NCBI GenBank assembly: GCA_937942475.1
Contig: CALDEP010000234.1
Coordinates: forward strand, 1 to 36,605
Reading direction: 5' to 3'
Length of the DNA: 36,605 nucleotides
From: an uncultured Aureispira sp.
Lineage (GTDB): Bacteria > Bacteroidota > Bacteroidia > Chitinophagales > Saprospiraceae
In this document: piece after piece, positions 17,476-25,392 of the stretch
How positions within the stretch are numbered: the first letter of the stretch is position 1
Layout of the letters: each line of letters starts with the position of its first letter
Notes under the pieces: generated by a model
What the model was told of the DNA's origin: nothing
The model's database searches: none
What the model saw: only the letters and a program-made list of their open reading frames with translations
Translations under genes and position numbers: made by a program

Positions 17476-17509
17476 AAAGATTCCTAAAAAAGCATTTTTA
17501 GAAATCTTT
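17476..17509 (-). terminator. terminator overlapping a stop codon
   Basis: AAAGATTCCTAAAAA (17476-17490) and TTTTTAGAAATCTTT (17495-17509) pair with one mismatch around AGCA. The arm nearest the gene covers the last codons and the stop of the VanX-like gene. On the minus strand a T-run follows the stem. It should end the VanX-like transcript. Confidence 0.7.
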
Positions 17510-18286
17510 AACAGATTCGTTACAATCCCATTGCATATCAGAGAGCTTAAACCAAGCCCGACGGTAGGAGAAATGCCACCATTCAGTGGTGACCGTTTTG
17601 AAGCCATGTTTCTCCAAAGTAGACCGTAATAATTGACGGTTGTCTAAGGTTTCTTTCGGCAAATCTTTGTTTACCCAATAGGCTTTTCGACCAAAGTAAT
17701 CGTATTCCGTTCCCATTTCTAATGCTTCCCTACTATCTAATTGAATGATCGTTAAGTCAAGCGCCCCACCTCGACTATGCATAGAACCTCTGCTTGGTGG
17801 AGAAACGTAACGAGGGTCAGGGACTTTTTTCCAAAGTTTATACTGAGCGCTTTTAGGGCGGTAGCAGTCAAACATTTTGAAGCCTAAATTTTGTTCTTCA
17901 AGTTCTTTTTGGGCGTTTAATAAAGCTTTGGCAGTTGCTAGACGCAAATAACATTGGGCACAATCATAAATTTGCAACTCCATAAAATTATTGGTCGTAG
18001 CATACCTCAAATCAATTTCAATTTCAGGATGTAAATCTTCTAAATTAACCCAGGTGGTGTCATTTAGCTGGAAAATAGAATCCAATTCAGCAGGCGTAAA
18101 ACCAGGTTCGGGGATGGTGGCAGCTATAGCTTGAGAGAAAGCAAGCATTTCTGTTTTAAAACTGTCAATTGATGCTGCTAATGTAGTGGTTTGTTCTGAA
18201 GAAGGGGGAGGAGTAGAAGTACAGGCAACAGCAAGTAGGTAACAAACAATGCTTAATAAGAAGGAATATCCTTTGTAATAATTCAT
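17498..18286 (-). CDS. VanX/DdpX-like D-Ala-D-Ala dipeptidase, lipoprotein
   Basis: A 262-residue peptidase M15 family D protein with a lipoprotein signal: the lipobox LAVAC puts the acylated cysteine at residue 22, followed by a Ser/Thr/Pro-rich linker. The catalytic domain starts near 75. Zinc ligands fit SMHSRGGALD (H170, D177) and EWWH (H238); E235 fits the catalytic base and R143 in YRP the substrate-binding arginine of VanX. Relatives cut D-alanyl-D-alanine; in an ordinary chromosome without vanHA genes this suggests peptidoglycan recycling or turnover rather than glycopeptide resistance. Being a lipoprotein it acts outside the cytoplasm, unlike cytosolic VanX. All key residues are present. 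Confidence 0.9.
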   Translation of the reverse strand: MNYYKGYSFLLSIVCYLLAVACTSTPPPSSEQTTTLAASIDSFKTEMLAFSQAIAATIPEPGFTPAELDSIFQLNDTTWVNLEDLHPEIEIDLRYATTNNFMELQIYDCAQCYLRLATAKALLNAQKELEEQNLGFKMFDCYRPKSAQYKLWKKVPDPRYVSPPSRGSMHSRGGALDLTIIQLDSREALEMGTEYDYFGRKAYWVNKDLPKETLDNRQLLRSTLEKHGFKTVTTEWWHFSYRRAWFKLSDMQWDCNESVKDF

Positions 18287-18379
18287 TTTATCTAAGAGTC
18301 AAATTTTGCTGAGCGAATACTTAATAATAATTCCTTGATTAAGTTATTAAACGTGAAATGGAAGGCTCTGATTCAGAAA

Positions 18380-18418
18380 TAGGATGTCAGACAGACTTTT
18401 ATGCTATCTGACATCCTA
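18380..18418. repeat. hairpin, copy 2 of an ATCTGACATCCTA family
   Basis: TAGGATGTCAGA (18380-18391) and TCTGACATCCTA (18407-18418) are a perfect 12-bp stem. The right arm and following CTTC match the window-start hairpin at 184-220. It lies between the stop of smpB and the start of the VanX-like gene, so it could act as a terminator for smpB, though no T-tract follows on the minus strand. Confidence 0.55.
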
Positions 18419-18473
18419 CTTCAATCCCAAGGGTATTACAGAATTATTTCGAGTAATAATTCTTTTTAGAAAC

Positions 18474-18935
18474 CTATTGGTATTTTTTGCGCATACGATC
18501 TAAGGTACGTTTAGAATCGCGTTCTTTGAGCGTATCTCGTTTGTCGTAATTATTTTTACCTTTTGCCAAAGCAATTTCTAATTTAGCCAAGCCTCGTTCG
18601 GAAATAAACAAACGATAAGGTACGATAGAGTAACCTTGTTCTTTGACTTTATTGTGTAATTTTTTTAATTCTATTTTGTTGACGAGTAATTTTCTAGGTC
18701 GTTTGGGAATGTGGTTGTTGTACGTACCATATTTATACTCTGAAATGTGCATACTATTGACATACAATTCTCCCGATTTGATGATGCAATAAGCGTCACT
18801 CATATTGGCTTTTCCTGCTCGGATAGATTTAATTTCTGTGCCTTGCAGCATCATACCTGCCTCGATGGTAAACAGAAAGGAATATTCGTGTTTAGCCTTT
18901 TTATTAATAATTTCTATATTTTTCTTTAAGTCCAT
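18474..18935 (-). CDS. smpB: SsrA-binding protein SmpB
   Basis: A 153-residue protein, the normal length for SmpB, the partner of tmRNA in rescuing stalled ribosomes in the cytoplasm. Recognisable blocks are KKAKHEY near 12-18, GTEIKSIRAGKAN (32-44) with the oligonucleotide-binding fold start, NSMHISEY (60-67), KRPRKLL (78-84) and the basic C-terminal tail KRDTLKERDSKRTLDRM that inserts into the mRNA channel. The ATG at 18935 gives the standard N-terminus. No tmRNA gene is visible in this window. It stands alone, with a hairpin 56 bases downstream. Confidence 0.97.
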   Translation of the reverse strand: MDLKKNIEIINKKAKHEYSFLFTIEAGMMLQGTEIKSIRAGKANMSDAYCIIKSGELYVNSMHISEYKYGTYNNHIPKRPRKLLVNKIELKKLHNKVKEQGYSIVPYRLFISERGLAKLEIALAKGKNNYDKRDTLKERDSKRTLDRMRKKYQ

Positions 18936-19228
18936 TGTGATTTATCTTGGTGTTAATCTTTGTAAAAGATTAACTTTAATACAAACTATTTTATTTAAAA
19001 TACTTAAGCGGCTTTGAGCCAAGCACTAAATATTAGAGAAACATTCAAAAAAAACATTCAAAAACTAGGGATTCTAAAAATATACTTCTTATTTTTGACC
19101 ATGTTTTGATTTCGATAGCACCCAAATTACTACATTAAGTACTCTTATCAAAGCAATTTTTGAGTAAAAAAGTTCTTTCGATACAGTTTAAATTGTACGA
19201 AAAGAACAAAATAACATTAAAAAATAGA

Positions 19229-19636
19229 ATGAAAACACTAAAAAGCATCTTACTTCTAGTTCTTGTAACTACTTTTTTAATCAGTTGTGGAGGCGCATCT
19301 GATACCAATGAAAACACAACAGATACAGCAGAACCTACGACTGAAACTACCTCAGGCGAGACACCTGCTACCAATGAAGCGGCTGCGACTACCTCTGATG
19401 GAGCTAGTAAAATTACAGATGCAGTTGTACAACAAGCTTGTGATTGTCAAGAAAACGCTAGAAGAGAAGACAAAACAATTGACTTTTCTAAAGTAGGAGA
19501 ATGTATGGGCGGAAAGAACAAAATTCAGTTTGTTGCTGACTTATTAGGTGCAGATGCATCTGAAAAAGAACGTTCTGATGCAGAAGGCGCATTAGCTGAA
19601 AAAATGAAAGCTAAATGCCCTAAAGAATCTAAATAG
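19229..19636 (+). CDS. small lipoprotein with a four-cysteine domain
   Basis: A 135-residue lipoprotein when started at the ATG at 19229. The open frame reaches a TTG at 19160, but the 23 residues between are not signal-like. The lipobox LISC puts the lipidated cysteine at residue 20. Residues 22-60 are a Thr/Glu/Ala linker that probably spans from the membrane. The C-terminal domain has cysteines at 71, 73, 92 and 130 in a CxC-x(18)-C-x(37)-C arrangement, suggesting two disulfides or a metal site. The 31246 product has the same spacing. Function unknown. The next lipoprotein gene is 74 bases downstream. Confidence 0.75.
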   Translation: MKTLKSILLLVLVTTFLISCGGASDTNENTTDTAEPTTETTSGETPATNEAAATTSDGASKITDAVVQQACDCQENARREDKTIDFSKVGECMGGKNKIQFVADLLGADASEKERSDAEGALAEKMKAKCPKESK

Positions 19637-19710
19637 AATACTTGTATATTTTTTATAAAAGCTGATGACCTCAGCTTATATCTTTTTAACTCTTTTAATT
19701 ACACATAATT

Positions 19711-20016
19711 ATGAAAACGCTAAAAATCTTATCTTTTATGTTTATGTTCTCTGCTTTAGTTATTAGCTGTGGAGACGGTGCTGAAGCTCCTACTACTGAT
19801 GATACAACAGTTGTAGACGATGCAAAAGCTACTGCTGACAAAGCTGCTGAAGAAGCAAAAGCTGCTGCTGATAAAGTTGCTGCTGATGCAAAAGCTGCTG
19901 CTGACAAAGCTGCTGGAACTGTTGAAGGTGCTGTTGACGAAGCAGGTGCTGCTGTTGAAGGTGCTGTTGAAGACGTGAAGGAAGCTGTTGATGAGCACGA
20001 AGGACACGATCACTAG
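19711..20016 (+). CDS. small lipoprotein with alanine-rich 11-residue repeats
   Basis: A 101-residue lipoprotein; the lipobox VISC puts the lipidated cysteine at residue 20. After a short Thr/Asp linker, residues 39-93 divide into five consecutive 11-residue units (starting AKATADK, AKAAADK, AKAAADK, VEGAVDE, VEGAVED), giving an amphipathic helix like those of LEA-type or apolipoprotein-like proteins. The end, EHEGHDH, is acidic and histidine-rich and could bind metal. It may be a periplasmic spacer or stress protein, but that is inference. Its N-terminus (MKTLK) resembles the upstream lipoprotein, and a strong terminator follows. Confidence 0.75.
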   Translation: MKTLKILSFMFMFSALVISCGDGAEAPTTDDTTVVDDAKATADKAAEEAKAAADKVAADAKAAADKAAGTVEGAVDEAGAAVEGAVEDVKEAVDEHEGHDH

Positions 20017-20040
20017 AATCTAACGAATCTAAGTATAGAA

Positions 20041-20081
20041 AAAAAACACTTGACTGATAATTCAGTTAAGTGTTTTTTTTT
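20041..20081. terminator. bidirectional rho-independent terminator
   Basis: CACTTGACTGA (20047-20057) and TCAGTTAAGTG (20062-20072) pair with one G-T wobble around TAAT, with an A-run before and a T-run after. It can serve both the repeat lipoprotein on the plus strand and the DtxR-type gene ending at 20113 on the minus strand. Confidence 0.9.
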
Positions 20082-20112
20082 GTTAGAACAATATTGGTTT
20101 TAGACAAAAACG

Positions 20113-20775
20113 TTAGATCTGTTTGATGTACAAGTTTTGAGCGACTTTGTGGGTTACCGTGATTTGAGTATTTGGATCCATTTTGACCAACATAGATTGA
20201 TCGTATTCAAAAATAGAAACGACTTCTACTGTCGTTCCCAAAACTAGATTAGATTGTGCTAAATATTGTAAAAAAGGACTAGAATGCTCTTTTACGCCAA
20301 CAATAATTGCTTTTTCAGTACTTTTTAATTGAGATAAAAAGACCGATAAATGCTGCTCAAAATTACCGTGTTTGTCAGGAATGGGATCGCCATGTGGATC
20401 AAATTTAGGGAAACCCAAAAAAGCATCTAGGTGATCTATTAGTTTTTGAGATTGAATGTGTTCTAATTGCTCTGCAACAACATGGACTTCGTCCCAAGAA
20501 AAATTTAATTTATCGAACATAAAAGTCTCCCAAAGGCGATGTTTGCGTATCAGCTGAATGGCGGCATCTTTTCCTTTTTGACTGAGGCAAGCCCCCTTAT
20601 ATTTTTCATACAAAACATATCCTTTCTCTGTCAGGCGTTTGAGCATATCCGTTACAGAAGCGGCTGCGGTATTCATAGCGGTCGCAATAGCATTTGTTGC
20701 TACAGTGTCGTCGTTTTTTCCTGATAATTTGAAAATTGCTTTCAAGTAATTTTCTTCTGTAGGAGATATTGGCAT
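20113..20775 (-). CDS. DtxR/MntR family metal-dependent repressor
   Basis: A 220-residue cytoplasmic regulator. Residues 3-65 are the winged helix-turn-helix (SPTEENYLKAIFKL opening, ASVTDMLKRLTEKGYV recognition region), about 66-140 the dimerisation and metal-binding domain with RKHRLWETFM, the helix carrying H98 and E102, and FDPHGDPIP (125-133), and about 150-218 a FeoA-like SH3 domain. Family members bind Mn(II) or Fe(II) and then repress transporter genes. Length and three-domain form are typical. No metal transporter is adjacent, so its targets must lie elsewhere. Whether it senses manganese or iron cannot be fixed from sequence. Confidence 0.92.
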   Translation of the reverse strand: MPISPTEENYLKAIFKLSGKNDDTVATNAIATAMNTAAASVTDMLKRLTEKGYVLYEKYKGACLSQKGKDAAIQLIRKHRLWETFMFDKLNFSWDEVHVVAEQLEHIQSQKLIDHLDAFLGFPKFDPHGDPIPDKHGNFEQHLSVFLSQLKSTEKAIIVGVKEHSSPFLQYLAQSNLVLGTTVEVVSIFEYDQSMLVKMDPNTQITVTHKVAQNLYIKQI

Positions 20776-20906
20776 TGTACTATGGGTTTTCTATGTTTCT
20801 TGATCTTGGAAATAAATGTGATTTAGTGATTTGAATCAAGGGCTAAAATAGCAATAAATCGTACATTTAAAACAGGGCTATCTCATTTTGCAAGCTTACA
20901 TTTTTA

Positions 20907-20985
20907 AATGTTGAATGCTAAATGCTGAATTTTTAATGTTTTAATGCTAAAAAGCATTCAGCATTAAAAATTCAACATTAAACAT
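20907..20985. repeat. dispersed imperfect palindrome, copy B
   Basis: An AT-rich imperfect palindrome running from AATGTTGAATGCTAAATG to CAACATTAAACATT. It aligns with 11841-11910, with an added inner TTCAACATTAA on its right side. It lies between the DtxR-type gene start and the tatC stop. The remainder of the gap 20776-21048 shows nothing I can name. Confidence 0.6.
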
Positions 20986-21048
20986 TCTTGTGAAGCCTTT
21001 ATTCGCCTTTTTATTTATCAAAGACCTAATTTTAGCTCTTGATTCGCA

Positions 21049-21900
21049 TTAGTTATTCATTTCATCCGCTCGTTTCTTGGTTTGTTTTGCAGCAATATGG
21101 ATACTCAATTCATATAAAATATAGATAGGAATACCAATAATAATTTGTGTCATAACATCAGGAGGCGTTACAAAAGCAGCCACCACTAAAATTAAAACAA
21201 TGGCATGACGTCGATATTCTCGCATGAACGAGTCGGTCACCAAACCCATCTTAGAAAGATAAAAAACAATAATAGGCATCTCAAAAATAATCCCTACTGG
21301 TACCGTAAACATAATCATATAATTGATCAGAGAAGTTGCTTTTATCAGATTACCATTATCAGCAGCATTAATCATCGGCAATTCATAGCCCACCAAGAAA
21401 TTAATAGCAAAAGGCGCTAAAATAAAATAGCCAAAAGAAATACCCATCAAAAATAGCAAACTACTAACAACAACAACCCCATTGGCTGCTTTCTGCTCTT
21501 TGGGATACAAGCCTGGCTTGATGAATTTCCAAAATTCCCACAAAACAAATGGAAAGGACACGATTAAGCCGCCAAAAATACAGACTTTGATATGCAACAA
21601 AAACGCTTCCCCCATTTCTAAGGTAACCAAATTAATAGCCGTCGGGCTATAACACATCTTGTCGCCCATTTCCAACCAATGCGATAATTGACACATCAGT
21701 TTGTAGGTTAGAAAGTCTTCATTAAGAGGACCAAAAATAACTTTAGTGAAAATGGATTTGGTGGCAAAAAAAATAAAAACTGCCGCCACACAAACACTTA
21801 TAGCAATACGAATTAAGTGAATGCGTAATTCTTCAAGATGTTCAACAAAAGACATCTCTTTTTCTTCTTGGTCTGTAGGGCTATTTGCTATATCAGGCAT
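21049..21900 (-). CDS. tatC: Sec-independent protein translocase TatC
   Basis: A 283-residue inner-membrane protein when started at the ATG at 21900 (MPDIANSP); the frame is open to 21975, but the extra 25 residues look unlike a TatC N-terminus. The hallmark FVEHLEELR block lies at residues 18-26, the first cytoplasmic site that recognises twin-arginine signals, followed by six membrane helices and the conserved PFVLWEFWKFIKPGL loop (about 124-138). With TatA-type partners it moves folded proteins across the inner membrane. A roughly 35-residue periplasmic insertion between helices 1 and 2 holds several cysteines. No tatA or tatB is beside it in this window. Confidence 0.95.
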   Translation of the reverse strand: MPDIANSPTDQEEKEMSFVEHLEELRIHLIRIAISVCVAAVFIFFATKSIFTKVIFGPLNEDFLTYKLMCQLSHWLEMGDKMCYSPTAINLVTLEMGEAFLLHIKVCIFGGLIVSFPFVLWEFWKFIKPGLYPKEQKAANGVVVVSSLLFLMGISFGYFILAPFAINFLVGYELPMINAADNGNLIKATSLINYMIMFTVPVGIIFEMPIIVFYLSKMGLVTDSFMREYRRHAIVLILVVAAFVTPPDVMTQIIIGIPIYILYELSIHIAAKQTKKRADEMNN

Positions 21901-22013
21901 AATATGTATTCGTACTAATGGAACAATAATTCGTTCCCAAACGATTTGTTTAAATAAAATGGACATAGTGACCATCCTTTCTGTAAAAGTACAAAAGTCT
22001 TATGAATAGCGCC

Positions 22014-23075
22014 TTATTTATCCTTTATTCTTAATGGAATATTTTTTCGTCTCTGATCTGTGACCTCATAGGTTCCTTCCCATTCCATGCCTTGACTACT
22101 TTTTGCATAATAACGATAGGTTCCTTTTCTTTTGATTGTTTTGGCTTCGTAATCTTCTTCCTTGATGGGACCTCTAGTACAGCTCCAAATAGAGCGAATC
22201 TGTCCAATCACATAGCCATCTTTATCGCCATCATAAACCGTAATGGTTCCTACCCCCTTGTGTTCACTTTGACTAGCGAAGAAAACCACTAAAGTTGCTT
22301 CATTTGCAGGGATAGCATTTTCAGCCGCTTCTTTCTTTATTACATCTTCAGCCGCTTTTTCAGCAGCCTTTGTTGCTATTTTTTCTCTTTCTATTTGTGC
22401 TGCTTTTTGAGCGGCACTTGCTTGTGCGTTTTTCTTAATGCTTTCTTCCTGTTTAAGATCATAGGCTACTTTGTCAGCAGAACTCAAGCCCTTGAATGGG
22501 TGACTCAATGTCATAGAAGCATAGCCTTGATCAGGAATGTCTACTTTTTTGACATTGGAATACTGTGACAGGTGCACACTGTATTTGTCTTGAATTGGTA
22601 AGTAAAAAAGTGCTAAACCTTTGGCGGCTGTTGTCTGAGTGTAGGTCTTTCCTGAACTACTTTCTACCTGAACTACTTCGCCTTCAATTCCTTCTCCATT
22701 ATAATCTTTATAATAAAAAGAATACTCAATAAATCGATGGGTATATCTTCTGCCTCCAATGGCACTATATTCTCTATTCCCCGTCTTAATTAATTTATCG
22801 TTCGAATATTCGCCACTAACAGTAGTGAAATTTTCATTATTAGGCAACAAGGTTTTTACGATTCCAGAAGCATTGGTCATCGCTGTGACTTTAGTCCCTT
22901 TGTTTCCCTTAAACAACACTTTTGAATTGGCAAAAGGTTGATTGTTCGGTTGCAAAAAAGTAAAGGTTGCTAAGGTTTCTGTTTTGCTAGGTCTTAGTTG
23001 GCTTTGGGCTAGTAGAGACGTAGAAAGTAAGGTGGAACCGAATATAAACGCAAGGCAATACAATAGAGATTTCAT
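22014..23075 (-). CDS. exported beta-domain protein of unknown function
   Basis: A 353-residue protein with a signal peptide (1-23, cleavage near LLAQ). Residues about 35-95 and 125-180 are two beta-sandwich-like segments of the carboxypeptidase-regulatory type (NQPFANSKVLFKG ... TNASGIVKTLLP; GEGIEGEVVQVES ... AAKGLALFYLP). A helical coiled coil rich in Ala/Lys/Glu runs from about 205 to 250, and a separate C-terminal domain (255-353) has GTITVYDGDKDGYVIGQI. I do not recognise the whole. It is probably periplasmic or surface-exposed. It lies 38 bases upstream of the tatC open frame on the same strand, 113 bases from its chosen start. Confidence 0.6.
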   Translation of the reverse strand: MKSLLYCLAFIFGSTLLSTSLLAQSQLRPSKTETLATFTFLQPNNQPFANSKVLFKGNKGTKVTAMTNASGIVKTLLPNNENFTTVSGEYSNDKLIKTGNREYSAIGGRRYTHRFIEYSFYYKDYNGEGIEGEVVQVESSSGKTYTQTTAAKGLALFYLPIQDKYSVHLSQYSNVKKVDIPDQGYASMTLSHPFKGLSSADKVAYDLKQEESIKKNAQASAAQKAAQIEREKIATKAAEKAAEDVIKKEAAENAIPANEATLVVFFASQSEHKGVGTITVYDGDKDGYVIGQIRSIWSCTRGPIKEEDYEAKTIKRKGTYRYYAKSSQGMEWEGTYEVTDQRRKNIPLRIKDK

Positions 23076-23120
23076 AGGAAGATTTTACTAGAATGAAGGA
23101 AGTGGTTAATTCAAGGTTTA

Positions 23121-23285
23121 CTAAGGAACAGTAAATAAATAAGATGAACATTTGAATAATCTTTCTGCCTCAAATTTCACTAAAGAATCGAGCGTGTAGC
23201 TCGCTACACTTCTCATCTTTAGCAAAATTTGAAACAAAAATCTAGCTTCAAATTTTGTTCATCTTATTTATTTACCATTCCTAAG
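23121..23285. repeat. 165-bp nested inverted-repeat element
   Basis: Nearly the whole segment folds on itself. The outer arms 23121-23156 and 23247-23285 share GTAAATAAATAAGATGAACA exactly, with matching CTAAGGAA-type ends. The inner arms 23170-23200 and 23203-23232 pair over about 30 bases around a 2-nt centre. There is no open frame. It resembles a miniature inverted-repeat element or a very long bidirectional hairpin, lying between the minus-strand genes at 22014 and 23357. Confidence 0.8.
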
Positions 23286-23302
23286 CCAACAACTATTCCA
23301 AA

Positions 23303-23335
23303 AAAAAACTATTCTTTTTGTAAGAATAGTTTTTT
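23303..23335 (-). terminator. rho-independent terminator
   Basis: AACTATTCTT (23307-23316) pairs perfectly with AAGAATAGTT (23322-23331) around TTTGT, extended by A and T runs on the outside. On the minus strand it lies 21 bases after the stop of the acidic protein gene and should end that transcript. Confidence 0.85.
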
Positions 23336-23356
23336 GTATAGAATAGATATGTTTTT

Positions 23357-24061
23357 CTATAGTCGATCCATAATAATCTGAATTAAATCCTCATCTTGAT
23401 AAGCATCACTATCGCTTTTAATTTCTTTGATAAGGTCATCGTCTAAGTATAATTCTCTAAAAATTTGAAGGGTATTGCTTTTTTCTTTATTGTCTTTTGA
23501 GTGGTAATTGTGTAGTAATTGAACGGCAGCTACCTCTTTTTGCAAAAACTTGTTGTTAAGAATAGGAAAGCTAGAATCAATTTTGGGAGAATCATTGGTA
23601 CTTGGACCACGACTAAAAACGCTAACAAAATCACGTGGTTTACGAATATTAGATCCTAAAAGACCTTCTTCGTTAACTTCGTTGTGTGCTTGTAGATCTT
23701 CTTTCGTTACTTTTCTCGCCAATAGAAAATCATCCTCCTCCAAACCCAAATCTTCCCCTTCCAAAGGGTCTCTGCTTTTTCTAGGATCACGCATTGCTGT
23801 TGCTTTAGGAATCGTAATTCCTTTGCTTGCCGCTTCTTTTTCAGCATCTTCTTGCTGTTCTTTTTGCAACTGTTCTCGCTCTGCTTTTATGGCTTCCTCT
23901 TCTTCAGTTGTATACTCAGAATTATTGGTTTCTTGTTCCAAAGCGGCATTAATGCCCATTAGCTCATCTTCCTTTTTGTCTTCAAAAACACCATTAATGG
24001 AGCGTTTTTGTAGGTCTTCTTCCTCTTCGTCGTAAATTTTCTTTGCTCTTTGCTTTGCCAT
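23357..24061 (-). CDS. acidic, charged protein of unknown function
   Basis: A 234-residue cytoplasmic protein if started at the ATG at 24061 (MAKQRAKKIY). The frame is open to 24148, but that stretch overlaps the repeat-like sequence upstream and is not protein-like. Residues 10-85 are very rich in Glu and Lys and predicted helical and disordered; about 90-170 include a KATAMRDPRKSRDP stretch; about 175-234 form a more ordered helical end (FLQKEVAAVQLLHNYH ... DLIQIIMDRL). I do not recognise it. No partner is implied by neighbours. Confidence 0.6.
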   Translation of the reverse strand: MAKQRAKKIYDEEEEDLQKRSINGVFEDKKEDELMGINAALEQETNNSEYTTEEEEAIKAEREQLQKEQQEDAEKEAASKGITIPKATAMRDPRKSRDPLEGEDLGLEEDDFLLARKVTKEDLQAHNEVNEEGLLGSNIRKPRDFVSVFSRGPSTNDSPKIDSSFPILNNKFLQKEVAAVQLLHNYHSKDNKEKSNTLQIFRELYLDDDLIKEIKSDSDAYQDEDLIQIIMDRL

Positions 24062-24292
24062 GATATTGCTTTGAATTAGAATGGGCGATGTTATATCTAC
24101 GAATACTTCGTGGATTTTTTGTTTTCTATCGAAAAAGCAAAAAAACATCTATGCATCTATTTGATTATCAGTAGCTTGGTTTAATGAGTGTTTGAAATTC
24201 ATCTTACTGGTAATCAGGTAGATACGAGTTCTGAGCGAAGTATTAATATAGTTACCACTAAACTAACAAATTTTTCATAAAAATCCTAACAA

Positions 24293-25195
24293 CTAAGATT
24301 CTAATACTTCATAAACTAAACCTTCTCGCATAGCATGGTCAGAAACGACCAAATTTAGAGTCTTCGTTTTTTGATGAATAAATTTTATCAATAAAACAGA
24401 CATCACAATCAACTTTGCTCTAGTAGAACTTAAATTTTCGGTTCTTAAACGTTCTTCATAATCAGAATCAACGAGTTGTTGGCAAATCGTAAAAAAAGCA
24501 TCGGCACTAATAAAACCAAATAGAGCCGTTTCGTCTTTGGCGCCATTCATACTGTCCAACACATCAAAAGAACCTGCGGCACCAATTAAATGCTCTATAG
24601 AATGCAAGGATAATTGTTCGATTAATTCAACTAATGCTTGCTCCAAAAAATCATTTAAGTCCTGTATGTCCTTATTATTAATAGGATCTGAACGATGAAA
24701 TTTCTTAAAGAGCACTGCCACACCAATTGGATAACTTTTAGCCCAATACACTCGATCTTGATTGGCAAGGATAAACTCAACGCTTCCACCACCAATATCC
24801 ATAATCAACGAAGGCATAGGACTTAAAGGAGCTGCGGAACGCACGCCTTTATAGATTAAGTCGGCTTCTTTGTCACCTGCTATAATTTGTATACCAATAC
24901 CGGAAACAGCTTCTACGGCTTCCAAAAATTCCGAACTATTCGAGGCGCTGCGCAAAGCAGCTGTACCAACGGCAATCGTTTTGATGCTAGGATCGTTTTT
25001 TAGAAAGTCGTGGAATGCCTTAAAAGCATCTACGCCACGTTGAAACGCTTTGGGACCAATTTGGCGAATGCCTTCTTCTGCTAATTCCACATAATGCCGC
25101 CCTTCGAGGCTGCGAGTGAATTTTTTGGAGGGACCAACTTCAAATAAGTTTAAGGTGAAGGTGTTGGTGCCGCAGTCAATAATGGCTATTTTCAT
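24293..25195 (-). CDS. exopolyphosphatase / Ppx-GppA family phosphatase
   Basis: A 300-residue ASKHA-fold enzyme of the short Ppx/GppA type. The first phosphate-binding loop is IDCGTNTFTLNLFEV (6-20), TAALRSASN (78-86) is the typical second block, and DIGGGSVEF (133-141) the second phosphate loop; PIGVAVL follows. Family members remove phosphate from polyphosphate ends or from pppGpp; which one is undecided. It lacks the C-terminal HD domain of long forms, which is normal for Bacteroidota homologues. The ATG at 25195 opens directly on the first strand. It is transcribed alone. Confidence 0.92.
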   Translation of the reverse strand: MKIAIIDCGTNTFTLNLFEVGPSKKFTRSLEGRHYVELAEEGIRQIGPKAFQRGVDAFKAFHDFLKNDPSIKTIAVGTAALRSASNSSEFLEAVEAVSGIGIQIIAGDKEADLIYKGVRSAAPLSPMPSLIMDIGGGSVEFILANQDRVYWAKSYPIGVAVLFKKFHRSDPINNKDIQDLNDFLEQALVELIEQLSLHSIEHLIGAAGSFDVLDSMNGAKDETALFGFISADAFFTICQQLVDSDYEERLRTENLSSTRAKLIVMSVLLIKFIHQKTKTLNLVVSDHAMREGLVYEVLES

Positions 25196-25310
25196 GGCTT
25201 GAAATGTTAGTTTTTTTAATTAAATACTAATCGGTTACTTAAGTAGATGGACAAAATTAGTAGCTTAAAAATTGGAGTATATTTTTTTTGCTAACGAGTT
25301 GCAAAACGTA

Positions 25311-25328
25311 GCTTTAGCGGGCTAAAGC
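25311..25328. repeat. short perfect hairpin
   Basis: GCTTTAGC (25311-25318) and GCTAAAGC (25321-25328) pair around GG. It lies between the Ppx/GppA start and the 25393 gene stop. A second inverted pair, GGACAAAAG (25351-25359) and CTTTTGTCC (25382-25390), lies just beyond that stop and may be the actual 3' end signal, although no T-run follows. Confidence 0.45.
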
Positions 25329-25392
25329 GAGGCTTTTCAAGGAAGATAGCGGACAAAAGATGCCCAATTTAATGTTAATTACTTTTGTCCAA

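Noticed and set aside
17498-18286. Vancomycin-resistance cluster
   Set aside because: Only a VanX-like lipoprotein is present; no vanH, vanA-type ligase or VanRS genes accompany it, and the VanZ-like gene is 14 kb away and only loosely similar.
19160-19228. Upstream TTG extension of the 19229 lipoprotein
   Set aside because: The 23 added residues are lysine-rich and would bury the lipobox signal; the ATG at 19229 gives a textbook lipoprotein start.
19756-20013. Antisense Ser/Phe-rich open frame opposite the alanine-repeat lipoprotein
   Set aside because: It is the mirror of the GCT/GCA repeat codons and has no independent support.
23550-24035. Long serine-rich open frame on the plus strand opposite the acidic protein gene
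   Set aside because: Its serine-rich composition is what antisense reading of Glu/Lys/Asp codons yields; the minus-strand gene has the better start and a terminator.
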